From positions 558,001-622,000 of the forward strand of contig NZ_JAASRY010000001.1 in NCBI RefSeq assembly GCF_011761345.1: a DNA stretch of 64,000 bases, read 5' to 3'. The notes under the pieces are model-generated. The model saw nothing but the letters and a program-made list of their open reading frames with translations. It did not search any database and was not told the DNA's origin. The position numbers were made by a program, and so were the translations under genes. Origin of the DNA: Thalassobacillus devorans. GTDB lineage: Bacteria; Bacillota; Bacilli; Bacillales; Halobacillaceae. Of the stretch, positions 1-8,632 are shown piece after piece (the stretch's first letter is position 1; each line of letters begins with the position of its first letter).

Positions 1-1238
1 CGATCGGAATCGACCGTCCCTTCAACCATCACCACAGTCCCTATCAGGCGTGGGTGGAAGAGCTTCGTTTCAGAGGTCACCATACCGCGATGATCAGTCC
101 ATTCCCTGGCCGTCATGCCAAGTGGAATGTGCTGGAAGGGTTCCTCGAAATGCATGATACAGGCAAGCATGCTGGAGAAACGGCTGGAGATGTATCATCC
201 GAGGCATTGAGGTGGATCAAAGGAAGAGGAACGGATAAAGAAGACTGGTTCTTATATTTGAATTTCTGGGATCCCCATACACCTTACCGAACGCCGGAGG
301 AATACGGCAATCCATTTGAAAATGATCCAGCCCCTGATTGGCTCACCGATGAGATGATTGCTGAGCACCGGGAAAGCTTTGGTCCGATGAGTGCCCGGGA
401 AATTCCATCCAATCACCTGATGCCGAATCTGCCTGAGGAAATTACTTCTGTCGAGGATTTTAAACAATGGATCGATGGGTATGATACTGCCATCAGACAT
501 GTTGACGATCATATCGGACTGCTGCTTGATGCCCTGGAAGAAGAGGGGATGCTAGAAGAGACAATGATCATCATATCTGCCGATCACGGTGAAAACCAAG
601 GTGAGTTGAACGTTTATGGCGACCATCAGACGGCAGATCATATTACAAGCCGGATACCGTTGATCATGTCAGGACCAGATTTAAAGGAAGGACATGTCGA
701 TGAGGATTTCCATTATCAAATCGATATCGGTCCGACAGTAACAGAACTGGTTGGAGGGGAACTGCGTGATCGATGGGACGGTACGAGCTTTCTGCCTGCC
801 ATTACAAAAGGGGAAGAAGCAGGACGTCCTTATCTTGTCGTCAGCCAGGCGGCATGGAGCTGCCAGCGCGGTGTTCGTTTCGATAATTGGATGTTGATTC
901 GTACGTATCATGATGGGTTGAAAGATTTCCCTGAACTGATGCTGTTTGATATTGAAAATGATCCCCACGAAACTACCAATCTAGTTGATGAAAAGCCGGA
1001 AATAGCAGGAAAAGGATTACGGCTTCTTGATGAGTGGGTAGCAGAGCAGATGGCGAGCTCTGATTCACCGACCGATCCGATGTGGAATGTCATCCAAGAA
1101 GGAGGACCTTTCCATACGAGGGGCAATTATCATGGTTATGTAGAAAGACTTCGGAAAGAAGGCCGGAATGAGGCAGCCGACCGACTGGAACAACGCCACC
1201 AAAAATTTCAGAAGATCTATAATACATTAAGGGAGTAG
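1..1238 (+). CDS. Sulfatase, arylsulfatase-like family (5' end outside window)
   Basis: The frame is open from the left edge, so the start lies upstream; a GTG at 54 is internal. Sulfatases hydrolyse sulfate esters using a formylglycine made from Cys or Ser in a C/S-x-P-S-R motif near the N-terminus, and that motif is not in this window. What is visible is the alkaline-phosphatase-fold body: NFWDPHTPYRTP, a metal-site ISADHGEN near the middle, GDHQTADH, and a C-terminal subdomain with LFDIENDPHETTNL, typical of family S1. It is followed after 7 bp by the next gene and lies in an operon with a formylglycine-generating enzyme (3397-4338), which fits its maturation. Substrate is unknown; a sulfated glycan or sulfate ester is an inference. 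Confidence 0.9.
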   Translation, partial: IGIDRPFNHHHSPYQAWVEELRFRGHHTAMISPFPGRHAKWNVLEGFLEMHDTGKHAGETAGDVSSEALRWIKGRGTDKEDWFLYLNFWDPHTPYRTPEEYGNPFENDPAPDWLTDEMIAEHRESFGPMSAREIPSNHLMPNLPEEITSVEDFKQWIDGYDTAIRHVDDHIGLLLDALEEEGMLEETMIIISADHGENQGELNVYGDHQTADHITSRIPLIMSGPDLKEGHVDEDFHYQIDIGPTVTELVGGELRDRWDGTSFLPAITKGEEAGRPYLVVSQAAWSCQRGVRFDNWMLIRTYHDGLKDFPELMLFDIENDPHETTNLVDEKPEIAGKGLRLLDEWVAEQMASSDSPTDPMWNVIQEGGPFHTRGNYHGYVERLRKEGRNEAADRLEQRHQKFQKIYNTLRE

Positions 1239-1245
1239 TGGACTT

Positions 1246-2535
1246 GTGACGAATACGACAGCATTTTATACAAAGTTGCCAGAACAAGTAAAGGACTTTT
1301 TCGATCGTCAATATGAAGATTCCTATCGCTTGCTGGATGCATCCCGTCATCCTGAGACGGGTCTGTATGCAGATAGTTACAGAACGTTGGAAGACAACCC
1401 GGAGTCAAAATGTTCAATTGCTGCAACAGGTGTAGGTTTGATTGGCCTGTGTGTCGCTGATATGGAAGGCTGGGACGAGAAAGCCGCTGAAAAAGCCTTG
1501 GTGACAATAAATACGGCTCTCGGGAAAACGGGAGGCTGCCAGCCCGCCCGTGATAAGCAAACCGGTTTTTTTGCTCACTTTGTTGATATGGAAACCGGAG
1601 AAAATCTCCATTCTGAACTTTCGACTATTGACACTTCTTTGTTAGTTGCCGGCGCGCTTTTTGCCGGCCAGCACTTTAAGGACACAAAACCAGAAATTGA
1701 TGCTTTGGCCAATGAGCTTCTGAATGAAATTGACTGGAGTGTAGTTGTCGCTGATATCGAGACTGGGTCGATCAATATGGTTGTGAAGGACGGGGAAGGA
1801 ACACTGCCTCTTCCGGCTTATAACGAATATGTTTTAGTGGCCCATCTGGCCATGTTGGGTCAGCCTGGTAATGAAGCCATTCGGGGGTTGTGGCATAATA
1901 ACTTCTCCGAAGAGAAAATGACCGACTTACCACAAGTCGATTTTCGTGGCTTTCAAGTCTTGACAGATACCAACGGTGAATATGGAAAAGATTCGTTCCT
2001 ATCATCCTTTGTCCATCAATTTCCATTCTATCTTGTGCCAAACTACGCGGAAAGCGCTGTTTACCGGGAGTTTTACTACAACGCTTGCATGGCCGATCGC
2101 TTAAAATGGAAAGAGCTGACCGACGTACCTTCCTATGTATGGGGGTATGGTGCGGGTCCTAACGATGGGTTGCATGGCGGGTACCATGCCGATCAGGTAA
2201 ACAACTCACCAGGAGATATAGCCTCTGCTTATATCGTGGGAGGCTTTCTCCCAGTCTATCCTGGGGGAATCTACGATTTATATGCTCTCTATCAAAATCA
2301 TTTGCCATATGACGGGTACACTAATGATGAAGACAAAGAAGACGAAAGAAAACTTCGCGCTGCCTATCGTTATGGTTTACACCGCTATTCCTGGTGGCAT
2401 CTCGATCAGCCCGATCGCTGGTACCCGACCAAGGTTACATTGATTGATTGGAGTTCGATGTTATATGGATTCACCGCTTTCAAACGAGGAATGTCATTTT
2501 TCACATCTCGATTAAGGAGCAATGTAAATCAATAA
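1246..2535 (+). CDS. Glucoamylase-like (COG5368-type) protein
   Basis: 429 residues from a GTG start with GGAG about 10 bp upstream. The sequence has the hallmarks of proteins annotated as glucoamylase of the COG5368 type, some of which are beta-1,2-glucanases: CSIAATGVGLIGLCVA near residue 56, GFFAHFVDMETGE and SELSTIDTSLLVAGALFAGQ around 105-140, then Gly/Tyr/Trp-rich loops (YVWGYGAGPNDGLHGGYH) expected at a sugar site of an (alpha/alpha)6 barrel. No signal peptide is visible, so it may act on imported oligosaccharide. It sits between the sulfatase and a phosphatase-fold gene, suggesting shared work on a sulfated or phosphorylated sugar. Family fairly certain; reaction not shown. Confidence 0.72.
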   Translation: MTNTTAFYTKLPEQVKDFFDRQYEDSYRLLDASRHPETGLYADSYRTLEDNPESKCSIAATGVGLIGLCVADMEGWDEKAAEKALVTINTALGKTGGCQPARDKQTGFFAHFVDMETGENLHSELSTIDTSLLVAGALFAGQHFKDTKPEIDALANELLNEIDWSVVVADIETGSINMVVKDGEGTLPLPAYNEYVLVAHLAMLGQPGNEAIRGLWHNNFSEEKMTDLPQVDFRGFQVLTDTNGEYGKDSFLSSFVHQFPFYLVPNYAESAVYREFYYNACMADRLKWKELTDVPSYVWGYGAGPNDGLHGGYHADQVNNSPGDIASAYIVGGFLPVYPGGIYDLYALYQNHLPYDGYTNDEDKEDERKLRAAYRYGLHRYSWWHLDQPDRWYPTKVTLIDWSSMLYGFTAFKRGMSFFTSRLRSNVNQ

Positions 2536-2571
2536 AAAACCCTAGGGTTTACGTGGAAGGTGGGTGTGCAA

Positions 2572-3366
2572 ATGGATAGGAAACTAGTAACATTTAACTT
2601 AAGGGTAGATCTTCCCCAGGATGGTGAAAATTCCTGGGTCAATAGGGTAGACAAAGTAGCCAGGATCATTCGAAAGCATCAACCGATGGTGTTCGGTGCT
2701 CAGGAAGCATTATTGCTGATGATCAATAACCTGGAGGGTGCCTTATTTCACTACCGTTGGATTGGTGAAGGCAGGCGAGGCGGAATGAGCGATGAATTCT
2801 GTCCGATATTTTATGATAATCGACAGTTGGAAGTGGTAGATTCCGGACAGTTCTGGCTGTCTGAACAGCCGGATGTCCCTGACAGCGTCAGCTGGAAAAG
2901 TGACTTTCCAAGGATTTGCACTTGGGGAAGGTTCCGTTTTATTGAAGAACCGCATAAGGATTTCCTTGTTTTCAACACCCACCTTGATCACGTGAGCCAG
3001 CAGGCGAGGGAAAACGGCATCGCTTTGATTTGGAAAAGGCTTCATAATCAATACATAGAAAAGAAAACACCAATTGTGTTGATGGGCGATTTGAATAGTA
3101 AGCCTGACAATCAGGTGATTCAATTTTTGCAAGGGCAGGTGTCACTCAAAGGAAACACATGTCAATTCCAGAATGCCTATGACTGGCTGGGTGGCAATCC
3201 CGGACGGACTTTCCATCAGTTTGAAGGTGGTACGGAAGGGGAACCGATCGATTATATTTTTTGTACAAAAAAGATCAAGGGTATCAAAACTGAAATTGAT
3301 AGAACATCCTATGACGGCAGGTTCCCTTCTGATCATTACCCGGTCATTACATCCCTGTCTTTTTAG
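2572..3366 (+). CDS. Endonuclease/exonuclease/phosphatase-fold protein
   Basis: 264 residues from the ATG at 2572; GTG codons at 2560 and 2566 are in frame, but GGAAGGTGGG just upstream suits the ATG or the GTG at 2566. The four-layer EEP fold is recognisable by VFGAQEALL (metal Glu), VFNTHLDH (catalytic His), VLMGDLNSKPD (Asp/Asn), DYIFCT and the final SDHYPVI. Members of this small, secretion-signal-free branch cleave phosphodiesters or phosphomonoesters. The third gene of the sulfatase operon, it begins 36 bp after the glucoamylase-like gene. Its substrate cannot be read from sequence; a role on a phosphorylated sugar is a guess from context. Confidence 0.82.
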   Translation: MDRKLVTFNLRVDLPQDGENSWVNRVDKVARIIRKHQPMVFGAQEALLLMINNLEGALFHYRWIGEGRRGGMSDEFCPIFYDNRQLEVVDSGQFWLSEQPDVPDSVSWKSDFPRICTWGRFRFIEEPHKDFLVFNTHLDHVSQQARENGIALIWKRLHNQYIEKKTPIVLMGDLNSKPDNQVIQFLQGQVSLKGNTCQFQNAYDWLGGNPGRTFHQFEGGTEGEPIDYIFCTKKIKGIKTEIDRTSYDGRFPSDHYPVITSLSF

Positions 3367-3396
3367 GAAAAAGCATCAGGAAAGGAGTAGAAAATC

Positions 3397-4338
3397 ATGA
3401 GGGAAGAACCAAAAAATCAACCGTCCTGTTGTGCAGCGAGCAGGAACAAAATGGAAGTAGCATCGCCGGAGGGACGTACGCTCAATACTCGAATTACCGC
3501 GGATGAAGCTAAGTTTAGGGATAAAATGGTATTGTTACCTGGTGGCGACTTCTTAATGGGAACGGAAGATGAAGATGGGTTTCCTTGGGATGGGGAAGGT
3601 CCTGTAAGAAAAGTGACAGTGGATCCGTTTTATATGGATAGTCATACCGTAACTAATGCGGAATTCCAGCAATTCACAGAAGAAACCGGGTATAAAACAG
3701 AAGCGGAACAATACGGCTGGTCATTTGTCTTTTACCTGTTCGTCCCTGATGATTTTTCTTATAAGGTCCAACAAGTTCCCAATACTCCATGGTGGCTTGC
3801 TGCAGAAGGAGCGTTCTGGTTCCAGCCGGAAGGGCCTGGTTCTGATATCCAGGAAAGGATGGATCATCCAGTCATCCATGTGTCCTGGAATGATGCTATA
3901 GCATTTTGTGAATGGGCAGGGAAGCGTCTGCCTACCGAAGCGGAGTGGGAATATGCAGCCCGTGGAGGTTTGGAACAAAAACGCTATCCATGGGGCGATA
4001 CGCTGACTCCAAATGGCGAACATTACTGTAATATATGGCAGGGGAATTTTCCAAAAGAAAATACCAAAGAAGATGGGTATTTGGGAACGGCTCCAGTGAC
4101 AGCTTTTCCTGCGAATGGATACGGTCTCTACCAGATGTCAGGAAATGTCTGGGAATGGTGCTCGGATTCCTTTCAGAAAAAGGGACATGCGAATTCTTCC
4201 TCCTCGAAAGTAATGCGGGGAGGTTCCTATCTCTGTCACAAATCCTATTGCAATCGTTACCGTGTAGCCGCCCGTACCTCTAATACGATCGATAGTTCGA
4301 CGGGTAACATCGGTTTCCGTTGTGTAACAAGCAGCTAA
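3397..4338 (+). CDS. Formylglycine-generating enzyme (sulfatase-modifying, SUMF1-like)
   Basis: 313 residues. Formylglycine-generating enzymes oxidise the Cys of C-x-P-S-R in type I sulfatases to formylglycine, using oxygen and copper. The FGE-sulfatase domain runs from about residue 43 (MVLLPGGDFLMGTEDEDG) to the C-terminus, with RLPTEAEWEYAARGG and SGNVWEWC. The decisive feature is YLCHKSYCNRYRVAAR: Cys280 and Cys285 match the catalytic pair Cys336/Cys341 of human SUMF1, so this is a likely true FGE and not an EgtB or PvdO relative. A Cys pair (PSCCAAS) lies at the N-terminus. Last gene of the operon, 30 bp after the previous one and followed by a terminator, it presumably matures the sulfatase at the window start. 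Confidence 0.93.
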   Translation: MREEPKNQPSCCAASRNKMEVASPEGRTLNTRITADEAKFRDKMVLLPGGDFLMGTEDEDGFPWDGEGPVRKVTVDPFYMDSHTVTNAEFQQFTEETGYKTEAEQYGWSFVFYLFVPDDFSYKVQQVPNTPWWLAAEGAFWFQPEGPGSDIQERMDHPVIHVSWNDAIAFCEWAGKRLPTEAEWEYAARGGLEQKRYPWGDTLTPNGEHYCNIWQGNFPKENTKEDGYLGTAPVTAFPANGYGLYQMSGNVWEWCSDSFQKKGHANSSSSKVMRGGSYLCHKSYCNRYRVAARTSNTIDSSTGNIGFRCVTSS

Positions 4339-4380
4339 CATTGACGAGATTAGATAAGAACAAAGAGAAGAAATGAAAAA

Positions 4381-4411
4381 GGGGGCTTCCTGGGTGTGGA
4401 AGCCTCTTTTG
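4381..4411 (+). terminator. Rho-independent terminator of sulfatase operon
   Basis: GGGGCTTCC and GGAAGCCTC form a stem around a TGGGTGT loop, followed by TTTTG. It lies 43 bp after the FGE stop codon. Confidence 0.8.
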
Positions 4412-4508
4412 TATGAATACCTCCTCGGAAGATTGATAGGGGACAGATGTTTTTGAAACTTTTTCCTTTAGTGGTCCGTAGAAATAGATAGAAAGCGGGG
4501 GGACGAAC

Positions 4509-6149
4509 GTGAAAAAGTTAATGATGATGATGCTTCTGTTTGTTATGGTCTTTCCGGTGAGTGTGTTTGCGCTTGATTATGAAATCGACCGGACAGTGAT
4601 TACTGCTGAGCTGCTTACGGACGGAAATGTGAAAGTGAAAGAAACACATACGTATAGTTTTGAAGGGGAATTCAATGGAATCACCAGGACTCTGATTCCG
4701 AAAGAAAATACAGCGATCATGGATGTGCATGCATCTGAAAATGGAAAGGATTTAAAAGTGGAGCAGGAGGATGAGCTTTATAAAGTTCATCGAAGCGGTG
4801 AAGATGAGACTGTTACAATTGATATCTTTTACACGATCGAAGATGGGGGTGAGGTGTTCCAGGATGTTGCACAGTTTTATTGGCCATTTTTCGATGAAAG
4901 CAATGAGTCCGACTACGAGAATATGACGATTACCATTGTTCCACCGGAGCCGACAGAGGTAAAAGCGGCTTATGGATTTGATGAGGCATACAATACAGCG
5001 CAAGTGTCCGGGGGAGGTGAAGTGACCTTTACCCTTGGGAAAGTTTCGAGCGGTGAAAACGGAGATATCCGGGTTGCTTATGATGCCAGTCTTTTCCCCG
5101 GTGCCCCACTGGCGAGTGATAAAGCGATGCTCGAAACAATCCAGGCAGACAAAGAAGCTTTGGATGAACAAGTCGCTGCAAAATTGGAGCAGCGGGAGCG
5201 CTGGAATCGCTTCGGACCGTTTATTATCGGCGGATTACTGCTGATTGCTATAGTCATTAGTTTTCAGGCGTGGAAAAAGAGACAGGAAACATTACAGGAA
5301 GCGAGGCGGCAAATCAGTGGAACAGGCCGTTTTCCGAAGACTTCTATGAGTCTTCCTGCTATGCTTGCGTTTTCAAGTCATGGTCAGGTGACCACGAAAG
5401 CAGTGACGCCGGCGTTACTTGAACTGGTTAGAAAAGGCCATATCGAGAAACTGTCGGAAAAGGAATTCCGAGTGGTGAATCGGGGTACCGAATTTGATCA
5501 TGAGAGCCGTTTGATCCATTGGTTATTTGATGAAATTGGCCAGGACGGTAAATTCCATGTGGACGATTTGGAGGTCTATACAAAAAAAAAAGATAACCAT
5601 GAACGCTACCGGAAGGATTTTAATGCTTGGCGGGAATCGGTCAGGCGTGAATTCCGCCAGCATAAATTGTATGAAACAAATACGAAGCCACGATGGATGG
5701 CTGGGATTGCTGCGTTTGTGACATTGCCGTTCATGATCGTATTTCCGGTGTTTGGTGTATTTAGCTGGATGATTGCAGCGTTCGTGTTATTTGCATTCTT
5801 CTTGATATTTGCGATTGGGTACCAGCCTTTAACTATAGAGGGGCAGCGGATCAAGCAGGAACTTCAGCCATTGAAGCTTGGTGAGCGATGGAAGCAATGG
5901 GAGGAAGAAGATCAAATACCAGCCTTGCTTTATCAGGTGGGGATGGGAAAAAGAAATTTAACTTCACAACCTTCAGGTGCCTTCGCTGGCTCAGGAAACG
6001 ATTGGGTTATCTTTATGCTGCTGGCTGCCACGATGCAGAGCAGTTTTCAGGGGGCCGATAAGCACGCGTCCGTATCAGCGGCAACTGGCGGAATGGGTTC
6101 TGCCGGTGGTGGTGTTGGTGGCGGCGGAGGAGGCTCCGGCGCGTTTTAA
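4509..6149 (+). CDS. DUF2207 family membrane protein
   Basis: 546 residues from a GTG start behind AGCGGGGGGA. A signal peptide (MKKLMMMMLLFVMVFPVSVFA) precedes an extracytoplasmic DUF2207 beta domain (about 22-200, with VTAELLTDG-like start and RTLIPKENT), a TM helix near 235-255 (FIIGGLLLIAIVISF), a cytoplasmic region of about 140 residues, two more TM helices near 400-440 and a Gly/Ser-rich tail ending GGGGGGSGAF. This order is usual for DUF2207 proteins, whose function is unknown. It is a single transcription unit between two terminators. A membrane anchor with a low-complexity C-terminus is all that can be said of its role. Confidence 0.88.
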   Translation: MKKLMMMMLLFVMVFPVSVFALDYEIDRTVITAELLTDGNVKVKETHTYSFEGEFNGITRTLIPKENTAIMDVHASENGKDLKVEQEDELYKVHRSGEDETVTIDIFYTIEDGGEVFQDVAQFYWPFFDESNESDYENMTITIVPPEPTEVKAAYGFDEAYNTAQVSGGGEVTFTLGKVSSGENGDIRVAYDASLFPGAPLASDKAMLETIQADKEALDEQVAAKLEQRERWNRFGPFIIGGLLLIAIVISFQAWKKRQETLQEARRQISGTGRFPKTSMSLPAMLAFSSHGQVTTKAVTPALLELVRKGHIEKLSEKEFRVVNRGTEFDHESRLIHWLFDEIGQDGKFHVDDLEVYTKKKDNHERYRKDFNAWRESVRREFRQHKLYETNTKPRWMAGIAAFVTLPFMIVFPVFGVFSWMIAAFVLFAFFLIFAIGYQPLTIEGQRIKQELQPLKLGERWKQWEEEDQIPALLYQVGMGKRNLTSQPSGAFAGSGNDWVIFMLLAATMQSSFQGADKHASVSAATGGMGSAGGGVGGGGGGSGAF

Positions 6150-6153
6150 GAAA

Positions 6154-6181
6154 AGTCCGGCTTTTTACAGCCGGGCTTTTT
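6154..6181 (+). terminator. Rho-independent terminator
   Basis: AGTCCGGCT and AGCCGGGCT pair around TTTTAC, followed by TTTTTAT, 5 bp after the DUF2207 stop codon. Confidence 0.85.
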
Positions 6182-6193
6182 ATGCGAATTCTA

Positions 6194-6332
6194 GTAGGGG
6201 TGGTATGTGTTTTCGTTAGGGCAGTATATGCTGGAGTTAGGTAGCTATGTTGTTTCGTTAGGGCGGTATTGGCTGGAGATAGGTCGTTATGGTGCTTCGT
6301 TAGGGAGGTATTTCGCTGGGATAGGCTGGATG
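6194..6332 (+). repeat. 21-bp tandem array A1 (GTTAGGGCGGTAT type)
   Basis: Seven units start at 6194, 6215, 6236, 6257, 6278, 6299 and 6320, exactly 21 bp apart; the last is partial. The first 13 bases of each unit are conserved (GTTAGGGCGGTAT-like), the other eight vary. All complete units carry TAT at positions 11-13. The array fills the gap between the DUF2207 terminator and the NAT gene. Function unknown. Confidence 0.9.
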
Positions 6333-6385
6333 AAACCCCTATAATGGGAGAGAACGTACACAAACTTCCAACTGGAGGTACGATC

Positions 6386-7168
6386 ATGACAGAATGTAAT
6401 GACTTATTCCGAAAACGAATCGGCATGGCTGAAGATAAAACGCTCACGATGAGTTCGCTTGGTGAATTGCTTGAGAAAACGGCATGCACCTTTCCTTTTG
6501 AAAACGCGCGGATTTTGAAGGGTACGACCCTCCCCCTGACAAAAGAAAATCTCGTCAGTAAGTTATTGAAGGAACAGGAAGGCGGGGTATGCTACGAGCT
6601 CAATCCGTTACTTTACTTTTTCCTGCTCGAAAATGGCTTTGATGTCCAACTGGTTCGCGGGGAAGTTTTTGTGGAAGCGAAGGAAGATTGGACGCATCTT
6701 GGAAGGACACATGTTGCAATTATCCTTGAACAAAATGGAGTATCCTGGCTGGTTGATACCGGCTTTGGGGGCAACGTACCGCTTCGCCCTGTCCCTCTGA
6801 CAGGTGAAACGGTTAGTTCGGGTAATGGGCAGTTCCGGGTAAAACAGGCTGCCACAGAGTATGGGAATTATCTGCTGGAAATGAAGGTCAATCGTAAACA
6901 GAGCGACTGGCAGATCGGGTATACTTTCGATACGACCCGTCCGGTGAACGAAGTTGCTGAGCTAAATGAAGTGCAGGAAATCATTGAAACGGACGATAAT
7001 TCCCCGTTCAATAAAAATCCACTGGCCGTCAAGCTTACAAATCGAGGCAGCAAAACGTTGTCCGATTCCTCTTATACAGAATGGATAGATGGGAAACAAA
7101 AGAAGAGCGACATAGATAAAGAAGAATTTCGAACACTGGCAAAAGAGCAGTTTGGTATTGAGTTTTAA
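6386..7168 (+). CDS. Arylamine N-acetyltransferase
   Basis: 260 residues. The open frame extends further upstream into the 21-bp repeat array, but the ATG at 6386 has GGAGGT seven bases before it and gives a protein of normal NAT length. These cytosolic enzymes move acetyl from acetyl-CoA to arylamines, hydrazines or hydroxylamines through a Cys-His-Asp triad. The triad is intact: Cys69 in GGVCYELN, His109 in RTHVAII, Asp124 in WLVDTGFGG. The gene is monocistronic and lies between two 21-bp arrays. The natural substrate in Bacillaceae is generally unknown; detoxification is the usual assumption. Confidence 0.92.
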   Translation: MTECNDLFRKRIGMAEDKTLTMSSLGELLEKTACTFPFENARILKGTTLPLTKENLVSKLLKEQEGGVCYELNPLLYFFLLENGFDVQLVRGEVFVEAKEDWTHLGRTHVAIILEQNGVSWLVDTGFGGNVPLRPVPLTGETVSSGNGQFRVKQAATEYGNYLLEMKVNRKQSDWQIGYTFDTTRPVNEVAELNEVQEIIETDDNSPFNKNPLAVKLTNRGSKTLSDSSYTEWIDGKQKKSDIDKEEFRTLAKEQFGIEF

Positions 7169-7195
7169 GTGAAACCTATACTGACTCCATTCATA

Positions 7196-7321
7196 TATAG
7201 GTGAGAAGGTAATGGCGTTAGGTCGGAACCTTCCTTCGTTAAGTCAGAAGTTGCAGGAGTTAGGGCAGAACATCCAGCTGTTAGGGAAGAAGTTCCTTGT
7301 GTTAGGGGAGAAGTTTTCCGC
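7196..7321 (+). repeat. 21-bp tandem array A2 (GTTAGGGCAGAA type)
   Basis: Five clear units begin at 7217, 7238, 7259, 7280 and 7301, exactly 21 bp apart, preceded by a degraded unit at 7196. All clear units carry GAA at positions 10-12 to 11-13, unlike the TAT of array A1 less than 1 kb away. The array fills the space between the convergent NAT and 88-residue genes and ends at the latter's stop codon. Confidence 0.92.
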
Positions 7322-7588
7322 CTAAGTCCAAAAAATGTTTTTTATCCGGTCTAAATCGGCGATGAAATTCTGCAGCTCTTCCTGATTCAAGCGAACCAGT
7401 AATTGGTCATTCAAGGATAGCACCTGGCCGCCGGTATCGTCCTGATTCATTATCAGGTAATGGTAAATGGCATCGAATTGATCTTTATTAAGGGAAGATG
7501 AGGTAGACAGCTGTTTCACCTGCTGCAAAATGAAGGCATCACTATCCCGGTCGAACTCGCCGGCTAAGATTTCTCCTGAAAAATTCAT
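7322..7588 (-). CDS. Hypothetical protein, 88 residues
   Basis: Not recognised. The start is well supported: AAAGGAG lies eight bases before the ATG. The product is acidic, with no signal peptide or TM helix, and is predicted mainly helical (KDQFDAIYHYLIM, NQEELQNFIADLDRIK). The length and composition suit a small cytosolic regulator or adaptor, but nothing identifies a function. It is convergent with the NAT gene, with array A2 between them, and divergent from the RraA-like gene. Confidence 0.7.
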   Translation of the reverse strand: MNFSGEILAGEFDRDSDAFILQQVKQLSTSSSLNKDQFDAIYHYLIMNQDDTGGQVLSLNDQLLVRLNQEELQNFIADLDRIKNIFWT

Positions 7589-7708
7589 GCGATCACTCCT
7601 TTAGAACGTTAGTTTGTCCAGTTTAGAAATGAAAATGTAAACAGGAATTTTTACATTTATATAGAAATAGATACAGGGACAAACAATGCGGAAAGCGAGG
7701 CAGTAAAA

Positions 7709-8191
7709 ATGAGTATGAAAACAACCGATTTATGTGATCAATACCCGGAAAAGATTCGTATCGTCGATCCAACCTATGCAAGCTTTGGTAAAAAGAAAAG
7801 CTTTTTTGGCCCGATTTCAACGGTGCGGGTGAAGGATGATAATGTACTTGTGCGAAACGCACTGGAGACCATTCCGGCTGGAAACGTACTAGTTGTTGAT
7901 GGCATGGCTTCGAAAAACTGCGCCCTGTTGGGAGGCAACCTTGCAGAAATCGCAGCAGAGCGAGAATTGGCAGGGATTATCGTCAATGGATACATAAGAG
8001 ACCGCCTGGAAGTATGTGAAGCGGACGTTGGAGTCATGGCGTTAGGGACAATCCCATTGAAAAGTAAGAAAGAAGGCAAGGGCGAGACGGATATCGCCTT
8101 AGAATTTGGGAATACCGAATGGAATCCAGGTGATTATGTGTATGTCGATGAAGATGGTATTATCGTTTCATCCGAAAAGCTGGAACTGTGA
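7709..8191 (+). CDS. RraA family protein (RNase E inhibitor-like / HMG aldolase-like)
   Basis: 160 residues, the usual RraA length. The family includes RraA, which inhibits RNase E, and 4-hydroxy-4-methyl-2-oxoglutarate aldolases. Visible marks are TTDLCDQY near the start, the GGNLAEIAA loop around residue 75 and the aldolase metal-site region NGYIRD with Arg-Asp. Since Bacillaceae lack a typical RNase E, an oxaloacetate decarboxylase or aldolase activity is more likely than RNase control. The stop codon overlaps the first possible start of the next gene, so the two are probably cotranscribed. Confidence 0.85.
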   Translation: MSMKTTDLCDQYPEKIRIVDPTYASFGKKKSFFGPISTVRVKDDNVLVRNALETIPAGNVLVVDGMASKNCALLGGNLAEIAAERELAGIIVNGYIRDRLEVCEADVGVMALGTIPLKSKKEGKGETDIALEFGNTEWNPGDYVYVDEDGIIVSSEKLEL

Positions 8192-8202
8192 GGAGGTACG
8201 AG

Positions 8203-8574
8203 GTGAAAGAATTTGAGGAGTTTTTAGCAAAGATCGATGACCCGGATCATCGTGACCGGACGGAGAAAGCGCTGCAGTGGGTTTCAGAGAAATTCCCGCA
8301 GTTAAAACGGGAAGTAAAATGGAATCAGCCGATGTTTACGGATCACGGCACATTTATTATTGCTTTCAGTGTAGCCAAAAAACACTTGGCCGTGGCCCCG
8401 GAACAGGCTGGGATTGAACAATTTTTAGAGGAAATCAAACAGGCTGGCTACGATCACACGAAACAGTTAGTGCGCATGCCGTGGAATCAGCCGATTGATT
8501 ATTCCTTATTGGAGAAAATGATTGCGTTTAATATTAAAGATAAAGAAGATTATTCTGCTTTTTGGCGGAAATAA
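8203..8574 (+). CDS. YdhG/DUF1801-like iron chaperone family protein
   Basis: 123 residues from the GTG at 8203, chosen because GAGGAGG ends six bases upstream; the GTG at 8188 lies inside that ribosome site and overlaps the RraA stop. The sequence resembles the frataxin-like YdhG (Fra) group: WVSEKFPQLKREVKWNQPMF, FIIAFSVAKKHLAVAPE and MIAFNIKDKE. In B. subtilis YdhG is described as an iron chaperone for Fe-S and haem synthesis; whether that holds here is inferred from family. A strong terminator follows. Confidence 0.78.
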   Translation: MKEFEEFLAKIDDPDHRDRTEKALQWVSEKFPQLKREVKWNQPMFTDHGTFIIAFSVAKKHLAVAPEQAGIEQFLEEIKQAGYDHTKQLVRMPWNQPIDYSLLEKMIAFNIKDKEDYSAFWRK

Positions 8575-8591
8575 GACTGCTTATAAAAGTG

Positions 8592-8632
8592 AAAATAATC
8601 CATCTAAGTTTTTGCTTAGGTGGATTATTTTT
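8592..8632 (+). terminator. Rho-independent terminator
   Basis: AAATAATCCATCTAAG and CTTAGGTGGATTATTT form a long stem with a TTTTTG loop and TTTTTGG tail, ending the RraA/YdhG unit. Confidence 0.9.

Noticed and set aside
6194-6332. 21-bp arrays considered as CRISPR arrays
   Set aside because: Units are too short, cores are degenerate, there is no 24-37-bp repeat with equal spacers, and no cas genes are nearby.
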